DNA of 64,000 nucleotides from JASJAR01 sp038530285 (GTDB lineage: Bacteria > Pseudomonadota > Alphaproteobacteria > Rhodobacterales > Rhodobacteraceae). The first letter of the stretch is position 1; each line of letters starts with the position of its first letter. A program made the translations under genes and the position numbers. Under the pieces are notes generated by a model. The model had not been told where the DNA came from. It made no database searches and was given only the letters and a program-made list of their open reading frames with translations. Positions 25,465-34,714 of the stretch are shown one piece after another. Where the stretch lies: NCBI GenBank assembly GCA_038530285.1, contig JBCBCY010000015.1:34299-98298 (forward strand), read 5' to 3'.

Positions 25465-26657
25465 TGGCGCGCGCTTTTCTGATCGTGATGGATTCCGTGG
25501 GGATCGGTGGCGCCCCTGACGCGGACCGGTTTTACAATGACGGCGTGCCAGATACGGGCGCAAACACGCTGGCGCATATCGCGCAGGCTTGTGCGGCGGG
25601 GCAGGCGGAAGACGGCCGGTCAGGTCCGCTTCGGCTTCCGCATCTCGATCAGCTGGGGCTCAGTGCGGCGGTCGCTCTGGCGTCTGGCGATGACACGCCG
25701 GGTCTTGATGGCACGCCGGTCGGAACATGGGGTGCCGCGACCGAGGTTTCAAACGGCAAGGATACGCCATCGGGACATTGGGAATTGGCGGGCGTCCCGG
25801 TGCCCTGGGATTGGCACTACTTCCCCAAAACCTCCCCTGCTTTTCCGCCTGACCTGGTGGCCGAGGTCTGCCAGCGCGCGGGAACGCCGGGCATTCTGGG
25901 AAACATCCATGCGTCGGGGACCGCGATCATCAACGAGCTTGGCGCGGACCATCTGCGGCTGGGTTGGCCGATCTGTTATACCTCTGCTGATAGTGTGGTG
26001 CAGATTGCCGCCCATGAAGAGGCGTTCGGCCTCGACCGATTGTTGACCCTTTGCGCGGAGCTGGCCCCGGTCTGTCACGCGATGAAGGTGGGCCGGGTGA
26101 TCGCCCGGCCCTTTGTGGGAACGCCGGGCGATTTCACGCGCACCGCGAACCGGCGCGATTACGCCATTGCCCCGCCCGCGCCGACCCTGTGCGATTGGGT
26201 GACGGCGGCTGGCCGCTCGGTTCATGGGGTCGGAAAGATCGGCGATATTTTTTCGATGCAGGGGATCGCGGATGTCGTCAAAGGGACGGATGCTGACCTG
26301 ATGGAGCATTTGGTGGCCTTGGCCGAAACCGCTGAGGAGGGGTCGCTTACCTTCGCGAACTTCGTCGAGTTCGACAGCCTTTACGGCCACCGGCGCGATG
26401 TATCGGGCTATGCGCGCGCGCTTGAATGGTTCGATGCCGAGATCCCGCGGATCCTGTCGGCTCTGCGGCCGGGCGACATCGCGGTGTTCACCGCTGACCA
26501 TGGCAACGACCCGACCTGGACCGGCACCGACCACACCCGCGAACGCGTGCCGGTTCTGGTACACGGGCTGGGCCACGGGACGCTGGGCCAAATCGGATTT
26601 CAGGATGTCGCAGCGCTGGTCGGGAACCACCTTGGCGTTCCGCGCGGGCCCGCGTAA
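25464..26657 (+). CDS. deoB: Phosphopentomutase
   Basis: 397 residues, alkaline-phosphatase superfamily. N-terminal VMDSVGIGGAPDA (metal Asp), the phospho-acceptor Thr in PDTGANTLAHI, GKDTPSGHWE, and C-terminal TADHGNDPTWTGTDHTRE carrying the remaining metal ligands. Converts (deoxy)ribose-1-phosphate to the 5-phosphate. ATG start overlaps the deoA stop, implying translational coupling. Confidence 0.96.
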   Translation: MARAFLIVMDSVGIGGAPDADRFYNDGVPDTGANTLAHIAQACAAGQAEDGRSGPLRLPHLDQLGLSAAVALASGDDTPGLDGTPVGTWGAATEVSNGKDTPSGHWELAGVPVPWDWHYFPKTSPAFPPDLVAEVCQRAGTPGILGNIHASGTAIINELGADHLRLGWPICYTSADSVVQIAAHEEAFGLDRLLTLCAELAPVCHAMKVGRVIARPFVGTPGDFTRTANRRDYAIAPPAPTLCDWVTAAGRSVHGVGKIGDIFSMQGIADVVKGTDADLMEHLVALAETAEEGSLTFANFVEFDSLYGHRRDVSGYARALEWFDAEIPRILSALRPGDIAVFTADHGNDPTWTGTDHTRERVPVLVHGLGHGTLGQIGFQDVAALVGNHLGVPRGPA

Positions 26658-26667
26658 GGGTGCGGGG

Positions 26668-27639
26668 ATGAGAGAGCTTCTAAAAGTTGAACTGCATCTG
26701 CACCTTGAGGGTGCCGCGCCACCAGCCTTTTTGCGCGGCCTGGCGGCAGAAAAATCCATGGATATCTCTGGCGTTTTTGGGCCAGACGGTGGCTATGTCT
26801 ACAAGGATTTTTGGGATTTCCTTAAGGTGTATGAGGCCGCGACCTCGGTCTTGAAAAGTCCCGAAGATTACGCGCGCCTGACCCGCGCGGTCTTGGCCGA
26901 AGCCGCCGAAGCTGGGGTGGTCTATGCGGAAACATTCCTCAGTCCGGACTTTTGCGGTGGCCGCGATGTTGCGGCCTGGCGCGACTATCTCGCGGCGATC
27001 ATGGACGCCGCCGATAAGGCCGAACGCCAAGACGGGATCACCTTGCGCGGCATCGTCACGGCCATTCGCCATTTCGGGCCCGAAAAGGCAAAAGAAACAG
27101 CGCTTTGCGCGGCAGAAACGGCCGGCGACTGGATCGTCGGATTTGGCATCGCGGGTGATGAGACCGCTGGCGCGCCGCGCGACTTTGCCTGGTCCTTTGA
27201 TGCCGCGCGCGAAGCGGGGCTTGGCCTGACGGCCCATGCGGGCGAATGGGGCGGGCCGGACAGTGTGCGGGCGGTTTTGGATGATCTGCGTGTGACACGG
27301 ATCGGGCACGGGGTACGCGCAATTGAAGATCTGGCCCTCGTTGACCGGCTGGCCGAAGACGGTATCGTGTTAGAGGTCTGTCCGGGGTCAAACGTGGCCC
27401 TCGGAGTGTACCCAAACTGGCAGGCCCATCCGATTGACCGCTTGCGCGAGCGTGGTGTCACGGTGACGGTGTCAACGGATGATCCGCCGTTCTTTCACAC
27501 CACGATGGTGCGCGAATACGAAGAACTGAACCGCGCGTTTGGCTGGGATGAAGACGCGTTCCGCGCACTCGCTGAAACCTCGGCGAAGGCGGCATTCTCA
27601 CCGGCTGCAGAAGCGGCCCTGGCGCGGGCCAAGCAATAG
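26668..27639 (+). CDS. add: Adenosine deaminase
   Basis: 323 residues. VELHLHLEGA gives the metal HxH, TAHAGEW the third His, IGHGVRA a catalytic His, and VSTDDPPFF the Asp pair. Deaminates adenosine and deoxyadenosine to inosines. ATG at 26668, 10 bases after deoB; AAGGGTGCGG precedes it. Operon partner of deoA/deoB in purine and pyrimidine nucleoside salvage. Confidence 0.95.
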   Translation: MRELLKVELHLHLEGAAPPAFLRGLAAEKSMDISGVFGPDGGYVYKDFWDFLKVYEAATSVLKSPEDYARLTRAVLAEAAEAGVVYAETFLSPDFCGGRDVAAWRDYLAAIMDAADKAERQDGITLRGIVTAIRHFGPEKAKETALCAAETAGDWIVGFGIAGDETAGAPRDFAWSFDAAREAGLGLTAHAGEWGGPDSVRAVLDDLRVTRIGHGVRAIEDLALVDRLAEDGIVLEVCPGSNVALGVYPNWQAHPIDRLRERGVTVTVSTDDPPFFHTTMVREYEELNRAFGWDEDAFRALAETSAKAAFSPAAEAALARAKQ

Positions 27640-27713
27640 CCGGCGCGCGCTGAGGCACTTTACCTCGCCGCGCCGAGCCGCTAGCCCGGATGCGTGCCAA
27701 TCAGGGGGACCCC

Positions 27714-28352
27714 ATGCCAGCCGATCCACATTTGACCATCGTTGATCACCCGCTTGTGCAGCACAAACTGACGCTGATGCGCGACAAGGACACACCGACG
27801 GCAGTCTTTGGCCAGCTGTTGCGCGAAATCTCGATGCTGTTGGCCTATGAGGTGACGCGCGGGCTGGCGACGACGACGCGCACCATTGAAACGCCACTGA
27901 CACAGATGGAAGCGCCGATCCTTGCAGGTCCGAAACTGGCGCTGGTGTCGATCCTGCGGGCGGGCAATGGGCTGCTCGATGGCATGCGCGACCTGATCCC
28001 CTCGGCGCGGGTGGGCTTTGTGGGTCTTTACCGGGACGAAGAGACGCTCAAACCCGTGCAGTACTACAATAAGCTGCCCGATGGGATGGATCGCCGTCTG
28101 ACAATAGCGGTGGATCCGATGCTGGCGACAGGCAATTCATCGGCCGCCGCGATTGACCTGATCAAAGAGGCCGGTGCGACCGACATCCGGTTTTTGTGCC
28201 TTCTGGCTGCACCTGAAGGTGTTGCGCGGATGAAAGATGCCCATCCGGATGTGCCAATTGTGACCGCCGCCCTTGACGAGCGGTTGAACGAAAAGGGCTA
28301 TATCGTGCCGGGTCTTGGAGACGCGGGCGACCGGATGTTCGGAACGAAGTAA
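27714..28352 (+). CDS. upp: Uracil phosphoribosyltransferase
   Basis: 212 residues. The PRPP site VDPMLATGNSSAAAID and the N-terminal HPLVQHKLTLMRDKDTPTA are the family hallmarks, with the C-terminal GLGDAGDRMFGTK. Makes UMP from uracil released by pyrimidine phosphorolysis. ATG at 27714 follows AGGGGGAC. Closes the salvage run; a second, downstream-facing gene ends 21 bases later. Confidence 0.96.
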   Translation: MPADPHLTIVDHPLVQHKLTLMRDKDTPTAVFGQLLREISMLLAYEVTRGLATTTRTIETPLTQMEAPILAGPKLALVSILRAGNGLLDGMRDLIPSARVGFVGLYRDEETLKPVQYYNKLPDGMDRRLTIAVDPMLATGNSSAAAIDLIKEAGATDIRFLCLLAAPEGVARMKDAHPDVPIVTAALDERLNEKGYIVPGLGDAGDRMFGTK

Positions 28353-28373
28353 CCCCACTGGTTTGCACGCCGT

Positions 28374-29357
28374 TTACTCGCCACAGATCCCTTGAAGTGC
28401 CACCCAGTCGCCATCCGACAAAGGTGCGGCGGCGGCGTCCACCGCGACGGGTGCTGCTTCGATCAGGGACGCCACGCTTTCGCCAGAGATATCCTTGGCA
28501 TAGGCGAAAGGCTCGGTCGGCAGGCCAAGGGCTGCAAACCGCGCGATCAGATCGCCGTCATCGGGGCTGGGATTGTCCATTTTCACGCGCCGTTCTGCAT
28601 GGGCGACAAGCGCGCGTTCAGCCAGATCGCCGGTGGTCAACAGACGACCCGTTTCCAAAAGTGTCGCATCGGCCAAAAGGTCCATCGCGGGGTCGCGGAG
28701 CTGCCGACTAAGATCGGCTTCCACCAGAAAGCCGGCAACGACAAAAGGCGTGTCGTGATCCTCCACCACGCTTCGGCCCAGAAGAATGTGGTCGCCCGGT
28801 AGCGTAGCAGAGGACGCAAGCCCCGAGGGCATCACATACACCCGCGCGCCTGGGGCAAACCGCGATGCCAGCCGGTCAAGCGCCTGCTGGCCCAAGGGGT
28901 CAGAACACGGTCGCCCTGCAATCGTGTGGATCTTCTCAAACACATCGCGCCCGAGGGCGGCGCGTGACGCTTCGGGTAGAATGCCGGCGGCCTGGTTGCG
29001 GATCGCACCAGGCGCCCAGACCAGCATGGCGCCGATAACGCCGACCACGGCCAAGCCGACAAACCCGCCGCGCAGGCGCCCGGGGCGGGTCTGACCACGC
29101 ACCACCGCCCGGCGCACCTGTTCGATGGCCGCAATCATTTCGGGGTCCGCAATTTCAAGCCGGTCCTCGGCATCTTTGGCCGCGCGGTAAATAGCGGGGT
29201 CCGCGCCGGGGTTCACCCGCTCGACCGCTGGAAGCGACCAATGGGCCAGGGCCGTGTCCTTCATGTCGGTGATGGTCAGCGTCGCCGACCCGATGGAGAC
29301 AACGACGTTCAGCCGCTGTTCGGACGGGCCGGGTCGCCAGACGCCGCTGGCTTCCAA
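28374..29357 (-). CDS. Membrane-anchored protein of unknown function
   Basis: At least 327 residues. A cytoplasmic N-terminal part (VVVSIGSATLTITDMKDTALAHWSLPAVERVNPG) precedes one membrane helix (about residues 97-115); the outside or periplasmic part includes IHTIAGRPCSDPLGQQALDRL and a segment ASSATLPGDHILLGRSVVEDHDTPFVVAGFLVEADL that resembles the region around the metal motif of M48-type peptidases, but no HExxH is present. The start is uncertain: TTG at 29357 or CTG at 29384, the latter with an AAGGGAGG Shine-Dalgarno at ideal spacing (see findings). Confidence 0.7.
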   Translation of the reverse strand: MEASGVWRPGPSEQRLNVVVSIGSATLTITDMKDTALAHWSLPAVERVNPGADPAIYRAAKDAEDRLEIADPEMIAAIEQVRRAVVRGQTRPGRLRGGFVGLAVVGVIGAMLVWAPGAIRNQAAGILPEASRAALGRDVFEKIHTIAGRPCSDPLGQQALDRLASRFAPGARVYVMPSGLASSATLPGDHILLGRSVVEDHDTPFVVAGFLVEADLSRQLRDPAMDLLADATLLETGRLLTTGDLAERALVAHAERRVKMDNPSPDDGDLIARFAALGLPTEPFAYAKDISGESVASLIEAAPVAVDAAAAPLSDGDWVALQGICGE

Positions 29358-29491
29358 CCGTTGATATGCATCCAGTGCCGTCAGAACCCCGCCTCCCTTG
29401 GGGCAGATTGTAGCGGTGCAGGCTGGTCCCTACAATGGACAGCCAAAGGCCTCTCTGGTGATGCCGCACACTCCGGATTAGCCTGTGCGCC

Positions 29492-30136
29492 ATGATCCTG
29501 TCCGAAGGCCGACGCCTTATATTCATCCACATTCCCAAAACTGGCGGCACGTCGCTGGCTGCGGCCTATGAAGCACGCGCGATGGCCGATGATATTCTTG
29601 TGGGCGATACACCCAAAGCCCGGGCGCGGCGCGGTCGTCTGCGTCAATTCCAACCCCGCGGACGGTTGTGGAAACATAGCACCCTGGCGGATATCGACGG
29701 GTTGCCCGGCACCGACGATCTTGGGTCAATGTATCTTGTCACCCTGGTGCGAAATCCGTGGGATCGGTTGGTCAGCTATTATGCTTGGGCGCGGGATCAG
29801 CGATTTGAACACCCTACGATTGCGGCGGCTAAGTCACTGGAATTTGAAAGTTTTGTGCGTGATCCAGGCGTGTCAGCCGCGCTGCGCGCTGCTCCGGCTC
29901 GGCATTATGTGACCGACGCGAACGGGCGAGAGCGCCAAGCCTTGTTTGCACGGCTTGAACACCTGGACAGCGACCTTGACCCGCTCTGGGATCACTTGGG
30001 TTTCACGCTTGAAGTGCCGAAGCTGAACACGTCTGACCGGCAGCCAGACTACCGAAGCTATTATGATCCGTCGACCGCCGACCATGTCGCGCGCCTATTG
30101 GCCGAGGATATTGAGCGGTTCAACTACAGGTTTTAA
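29492..30136 (+). CDS. Sulfotransferase-like protein (Sulfotransfer_2 type)
   Basis: 214 residues. The 5'-phosphosulfate loop FIHIPKTGGTSL near the N-terminus and VRNPWDRLVSYYAWA for the 3'-phosphate are the PAPS-binding signature. The C-terminal DRQPDYRSYYDPSTADHVARLLAEDIERFNYRF is typical of family end helices. Probable transfer of sulfate to a carbohydrate or lipid; the acceptor is unknown. The position between an unrelated gene and a Hint-domain gene gives no extra hint. Confidence 0.87.
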   Translation: MILSEGRRLIFIHIPKTGGTSLAAAYEARAMADDILVGDTPKARARRGRLRQFQPRGRLWKHSTLADIDGLPGTDDLGSMYLVTLVRNPWDRLVSYYAWARDQRFEHPTIAAAKSLEFESFVRDPGVSAALRAAPARHYVTDANGRERQALFARLEHLDSDLDPLWDHLGFTLEVPKLNTSDRQPDYRSYYDPSTADHVARLLAEDIERFNYRF

Positions 30137-30234
30137 GGCTTTCGCCACTTTGCCGCGCTTTTGCCTTAGTTTCGCCTGAAAAACGACGATGCTTGGTCAC
30201 CAATTCATGCGTCCTCAGCACAACGTGGCGAACA

Positions 30235-30798
30235 ATGCGACTTAGACCAGATGCCGTGGTGGATCCTAACACCGGCCGGGCCGAAACCGGCCCGACACGC
30301 ACGCTCGGGATCGCCGGGATCACATCAGGCACGCCGGTGATGACAGACAGCGGCTGGTTGGACGTGTCGCAAGTGGTCGAAGGCGATTTGGTCATGACGC
30401 TGGACAAGGGCCTGCAGCGTGTCACGTCGGTGCGCCGTCGCACCTTTGGCGCCAATCTTCATACGTTTTGGCCAAATGGGCTGGTCTATGTGCCTGACAA
30501 TGCGCTTGGCCCGGCTGAGGCTTACTACCTTTTGCCCGGTCAGGAAGTCATGCTGGACCCCGCTTTGGCCAAAGCGATGTTCGATGATCCGGCGATGCTG
30601 GTTCCGGCCGCCGCACTTGAAGGCATTCGCGGGATCACCCGCGTCATGCCGATTGACCTGATCGAGGTGCTGGAACTTCGCTTCGCCGGCGAGGTCATTG
30701 TTGAATGCCAGGGCGGCACATGGCTGCGATGCCCCGGCGTTTCTGCGCGGATGAAAACGGTGGCGTTCCGACGTCACATGGCAGCCGGAGCGGCCTAG
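30235..30798 (+). CDS. Degenerate Hint-domain protein
   Basis: 187 residues from the ATG at 30235 (a TTG at 30193 is possible). GITSGTPVMTDSGWLDVSQVVEGDLVMTLDKGLQRV is the Hint N-terminal fold as found in Roseobacter Hint proteins, and the later segment LPGQEVMLD fits the second half. The usual first-residue Cys of the self-processing site is absent (Gly-Ile-Thr-Ser precedes Gly-Thr-Pro), so protein splicing or cleavage is unlikely. It overlaps convergent fadJ by 4 bases. Role unknown. Confidence 0.72.
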   Translation: MRLRPDAVVDPNTGRAETGPTRTLGIAGITSGTPVMTDSGWLDVSQVVEGDLVMTLDKGLQRVTSVRRRTFGANLHTFWPNGLVYVPDNALGPAEAYYLLPGQEVMLDPALAKAMFDDPAMLVPAAALEGIRGITRVMPIDLIEVLELRFAGEVIVECQGGTWLRCPGVSARMKTVAFRRHMAAGAA

Positions 30799-32999
30799 GC
30801 GGCTTTCGCTTCGGTCCCGAAACGACCGTAAAACGTCTCGCCCTCCTTTGCCATGTCTTCCAATAGTTTAGGGGCCGCGAAGCGTGCGCCATGTTGGGCT
30901 TCAAGGTCTGCAGCGATGGCCACCGCTTTTGTCAGGCCAATCATATCGAGCCAGCTGAACGGACCACCTGACCACGGTGCAAAGCCCCAGCCAAGGATTG
31001 CGCCCACGTCGCCTTCACGGATGTCCATCAGCACGCCGGCTTCCAAGGCCCGTACCGCTTCGAGGACTTGCGCCATCATGAGCCGGTGCTTGACCTCGGA
31101 CAGATCCGGCTGGTTGTCGGTGACGGGGTACCAATCGGCCAAGACGCTTGCCAGACCGGTGCGCTTGCCCGCGCCGTCGTAGTCATAAAACCCCGCCTTC
31201 GCCTTGCGGCCCATACGGTCAGCTTCGGCGAGTTTTTCGATCACGGCCATGGGCGCGTCATCCGCGAAGGCGTCGCCCATCGCGGATTTGGTCGCGCGGA
31301 AGATCCGTTGTGCCAGATCGACCGAGGTTTCATCGATCAGCTGCAATGGCCCCACCGGGAACCCCAAAAGCTTGGCAGCGTTTTCAATCAGCGCCGGTTC
31401 AACCCCTTCGCCGACCATGCGGATGCCTTCGTTGCCGTAAGGCAGGATGCAGCGGTTGGCGTAAAAGAACCGGTCGTCATTGACGACAATCGGGGTCTTG
31501 CGGATCTGGCGCACGAAATCGAGTGCTTTGGCCACGGCGCGGTCGCCGGTGTCTTTGCCGCGGATGATCTCGACCAGCAGCATCTTGTCGACAGGTGAGA
31601 AGAAATGGATGCCGATGAACCCTTCGGGCCGCACACTGGCTTTGGCCAGTTCCGTGATCGGCAGGGTCGAGGTGTTGGTCGCAAAGATGCAGTCTTCGCC
31701 GACGATGGCTTCGACCTTCTTAGTCATCTCGGCCTTGACACCTGGGTCTTCGAAAACTGCTTCCACGATGAGGTCAGCGCCTTTCAAAGCCTCAAGGTCA
31801 GTTGTGGCGGTGATCCGCGACAGTACGGCGTCTTTCTTTTCCGGCGTCACTTTCTTGCGGGACATCCCTTTGTCGAGGATGCCTTCGGAATAGGATTTGC
31901 CCTTGTCGGCGGCCTCTTGCGCCTGATCGATCAAGACTACGTCGATGCCGGCGTTCGCTGCCACATAGGCGATGCCCGCGCCCATCATGCCAGCGCCTAA
32001 GACGCCAAGTTTTTTCACGGTCTGATCCGGGGCTTCGGGCCGATTGGCGCCTTTTTCAAGGGCTTCTTTGTTGATGAAAAGCGACCGGATCATCGCTGAT
32101 GAACTGGGGTGCATCAGCACGTTCGTGAACCAGCGCGCTTCGATCTTAAGAGCGGTGTCAAAAGGCACCATTGCACCTTCATAGGCGGCGGCCAGAAGCG
32201 CGCGGGCGGCCGGATAAACACCCTTTGTCTTACCGCCGATCATGGCCGAGGCGCCCACGTATGTCTGGAAACCGGCAGGATGATAGGGTGCGCCACCCGG
32301 CATCTTGTAGCCTTTTTCATCCCAGGGTTTGACAATGTCCGCATCCGTTGCCGAAAGCACCCATTCCTTCGCTTTTTCAAGAAGTTGCTCGGCAGGCACT
32401 ACGTCGTCCACAAGCCCGGCCATCTTGGCTTTCTTAGGGTCCGATAGCTTGCCTTCCAGTAGGAAGGGTGAAGCGGCCATCGCGCCCATTTTGCGCACCA
32501 AACGCGTGGTCCCACCCATGCCAGGAAAAATGCCCACCAGGATTTCAGGCAGGCCGATTTTGGCCTTGGGATTGTCAGCCGCGATGATCCGGTGGCAGGC
32601 CAGCGGAATCTCATAGCCAATGCCCAAGGCGGTGCCGGGCAGCGCCGCGACAATGGGTTTGCCGCCCTTGTTGGTTTTTTCGTCCATACCGGCGCGTTCG
32701 ATCTTGCGCAGGATCGCATGGGTCGCCATCAGCCCATCCATCAGACCCTTTGCGGGATTGTCGCCCGCGGCGTTCTTCATCTGCGCGATGATGTTCAGAT
32801 CCATCCCGCCCGCAAAGGACCCGTCTTTGCCTGACGTCAGGATCGCGCCCTTGATGCCCTCATCGGCCAACACCTGGTCGATCATCGCGTCAAGCTCTTC
32901 AAAGCCCGCCTGGTTCATCACATTCATCGACTTGCCGGGCGTATCCCAGGTGATGGTCGCGACACCGTCGGCATCTTTTGTCAGGGTGAATTGGGTCAT
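30795..32999 (-). CDS. fadJ: Enoyl-CoA hydratase/3-hydroxyacyl-CoA dehydrogenase fusion
   Basis: 734 residues. Crotonase half: SGKDGSFAGGMDLN (oxyanion), then GLPEILVGIFPGMGGTTRL. NAD-binding half: LGVLGAGMMGAGIAYVAA near residue 330, with ATNTSTLPI and GIHFFSPVDKMLLVEII. Performs hydration and oxidation in fatty-acid beta-oxidation. Lies last in a minus-strand operon after thiolase and cupin, so all core beta-oxidation steps except activation are encoded together. The fadB/fadJ naming is by architecture. Confidence 0.93.
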   Translation of the reverse strand: MTQFTLTKDADGVATITWDTPGKSMNVMNQAGFEELDAMIDQVLADEGIKGAILTSGKDGSFAGGMDLNIIAQMKNAAGDNPAKGLMDGLMATHAILRKIERAGMDEKTNKGGKPIVAALPGTALGIGYEIPLACHRIIAADNPKAKIGLPEILVGIFPGMGGTTRLVRKMGAMAASPFLLEGKLSDPKKAKMAGLVDDVVPAEQLLEKAKEWVLSATDADIVKPWDEKGYKMPGGAPYHPAGFQTYVGASAMIGGKTKGVYPAARALLAAAYEGAMVPFDTALKIEARWFTNVLMHPSSSAMIRSLFINKEALEKGANRPEAPDQTVKKLGVLGAGMMGAGIAYVAANAGIDVVLIDQAQEAADKGKSYSEGILDKGMSRKKVTPEKKDAVLSRITATTDLEALKGADLIVEAVFEDPGVKAEMTKKVEAIVGEDCIFATNTSTLPITELAKASVRPEGFIGIHFFSPVDKMLLVEIIRGKDTGDRAVAKALDFVRQIRKTPIVVNDDRFFYANRCILPYGNEGIRMVGEGVEPALIENAAKLLGFPVGPLQLIDETSVDLAQRIFRATKSAMGDAFADDAPMAVIEKLAEADRMGRKAKAGFYDYDGAGKRTGLASVLADWYPVTDNQPDLSEVKHRLMMAQVLEAVRALEAGVLMDIREGDVGAILGWGFAPWSGGPFSWLDMIGLTKAVAIAADLEAQHGARFAAPKLLEDMAKEGETFYGRFGTEAKAA

Positions 33000-33028
33000 G
33001 GTTTGTGTCTTTCCTGAACTGGGCGGGC

Positions 33029-33487
33029 CTAATAAGGGGTCCCGTCGCGGCGTGTGAAATTGAAAACACCGTTGTGGCTGGTGACCATCATGTCGACGTC
33101 TGAATAATGCGCGGTCTCAGACGGGGTGCGGGTGCCGATGACAACAAATGACCCCGGTGCGTCTGACCGGTTGACCATGTGGTGACCGTTTGGGTCACCT
33201 GCGGGGAAGGCGGCGGCATCGCCCGGCCCCATCGGTGTGTCGCCGGTGTCATCGACCAGGGTCAGCGCGCCGTCGGTCACCCAGAGGAATTCGTCCTGTT
33301 CTTCGTGCCAATGCCGCAAGGAGGCTTTGGCCCCGGGCTGAAGCGTCACCAAATTGGCGCCGAACTGCGTGAGCCCGCCCGCATCGCCCAGCCGTTTGGA
33401 TGTACGACCTGCAACAGCCTGGTCGTAGGGCGGAGGATAGCCTGACCCGCCGCGTTCGGGTACAGCATTGATGTCGATCTTGGGCAT
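33029..33487 (-). CDS. Cupin-domain protein
   Basis: 152 residues, one cupin. Motif 1 is LRHWHEEQDEFLWVTDGALTLV (His, His, Glu metal ligands), and motif 2 is GDPNGHHMVNRSDAPGSFVVIG. Start overlaps the thiolase stop (TGATG), so it belongs to the beta-oxidation operon. Its role there is unknown; a small-molecule isomerase, dioxygenase or sensor are all possible. Confidence 0.85.
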   Translation of the reverse strand: MPKIDINAVPERGGSGYPPPYDQAVAGRTSKRLGDAGGLTQFGANLVTLQPGAKASLRHWHEEQDEFLWVTDGALTLVDDTGDTPMGPGDAAAFPAGDPNGHHMVNRSDAPGSFVVIGTRTPSETAHYSDVDMMVTSHNGVFNFTRRDGTPY

Positions 33488-34698
33488 CAGACACGCTCAA
33501 TGATGGTGGCGGCCCCCATGCCCGACGCAACACAGAGCGTGGCAAGGCCTACTTCTTTGTCCGCGCGTTCAAGTTCATCCAAGAGTGTGCCGATGATGAT
33601 GGCGCCCGACGCCCCCAAAGGATGGCCCATAGCGATGGCGCCACCGTTGACGTTCAGCTTGCCGTGGTCGACGTCAAAGGCCTGCATGAACCGGAGCACG
33701 ACGGATGAAAACGCCTCGTTCACCTCAAACAGGTCAATGTCGGAAATGGACATGCCGCTGTCGGTCAGGATTTTTTCGGTTGCAGGCACTGGGCCGGTGA
33801 GCATGATCGTCGGGTCGGTGCCGATTTTGGCCGTCGCGCGGATGCGTGCGCGCGGTTTCAGCCCGTATTTGTCCCCAAATGCTTTCGACCCGATCAGCAC
33901 GGCAGCAGCCCCATCGACGATGCCCGACGAATTGCCCGCATGGTGGATGTGGTTGATTTTCTCCAAATGCGGGTACTTCAAAAGGGCGACCGCATCAAAG
34001 CCAGGCATCACCTCGCCCATCTGTTGAAACGACGGTTTCAGCGCGCCCAATGATTGCATGTCGGTGCCCGGACGCATGAACTCGTCATGGTCCAAAATCG
34101 GCAATCCGTTGCGGTCTTTGACCTCAACCACGGATTTTGCGAAGTGGCCTGCGTCCCAGGCCGCTTTAGCGCGGGTCTGGCTTTCCACGGCGAAAGCGTC
34201 CGCATCGTCGCGGCTGATCCCGTACTCGGTGGCGATGATGTCAGCGGAAATCCCTTGGGGCACAAAATAGCGGTCCATCGCGATGGTGGGGTCGACCGCA
34301 ACAGCTGCGCCGTCCGAGCCCATGGGCACGCGCGACATGCATTCGACACCGCCTGCGATATACCCCTCGCCTGCGCCGCCGCGCACTTGGTTGGCCGCAA
34401 GGTTCACCGCCTCCATGCCGGATGCGCAAAACCGGTTGATCGACAGGCCCGGGATCCGCTCATCAAGGTCAGACCCCAGAACGGCTGTACGCGCGAGACA
34501 GCCGCCCTGTTCGGCGACCTGCGTGGCATTGCCCCAGATCACGTCTTCGACCGCGTGGCCCTCCAGCGCGTTGCGATCTTTGAGGGTATTGAGCATCTCA
34601 GCCGACAAGCGAACGGCCGTCACCTCATGCAAAGACCCGTCTTTTTTGCCCTTGCCGCGTGGGGACCGAATGGCGTCGTAGATATAGGCGTCTGTCAT
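33487..34698 (-). CDS. fadA: Acetyl-CoA acyltransferase (3-ketothiolase)
   Basis: 403 residues. The acyl-accepting Cys lies in an AEQGGCLARTA context rather than the usual form, followed by NRFCASGMEAV; NEAFSSVVLRF, GGAIAMGHPLGASGA (His) and the second Cys in LCVASGMGAA are all intact. Cleaves 3-ketoacyl-CoA in beta-oxidation. ATG at 34698 with GGAG upstream. It overlaps the cupin start by one base and is followed upstream by the GST gene, 16 bases away. Confidence 0.93.
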   Translation of the reverse strand: MTDAYIYDAIRSPRGKGKKDGSLHEVTAVRLSAEMLNTLKDRNALEGHAVEDVIWGNATQVAEQGGCLARTAVLGSDLDERIPGLSINRFCASGMEAVNLAANQVRGGAGEGYIAGGVECMSRVPMGSDGAAVAVDPTIAMDRYFVPQGISADIIATEYGISRDDADAFAVESQTRAKAAWDAGHFAKSVVEVKDRNGLPILDHDEFMRPGTDMQSLGALKPSFQQMGEVMPGFDAVALLKYPHLEKINHIHHAGNSSGIVDGAAAVLIGSKAFGDKYGLKPRARIRATAKIGTDPTIMLTGPVPATEKILTDSGMSISDIDLFEVNEAFSSVVLRFMQAFDVDHGKLNVNGGAIAMGHPLGASGAIIIGTLLDELERADKEVGLATLCVASGMGAATIIERV

Positions 34699-34714
34699 GT
34701 CGCACTCCGGGCGC

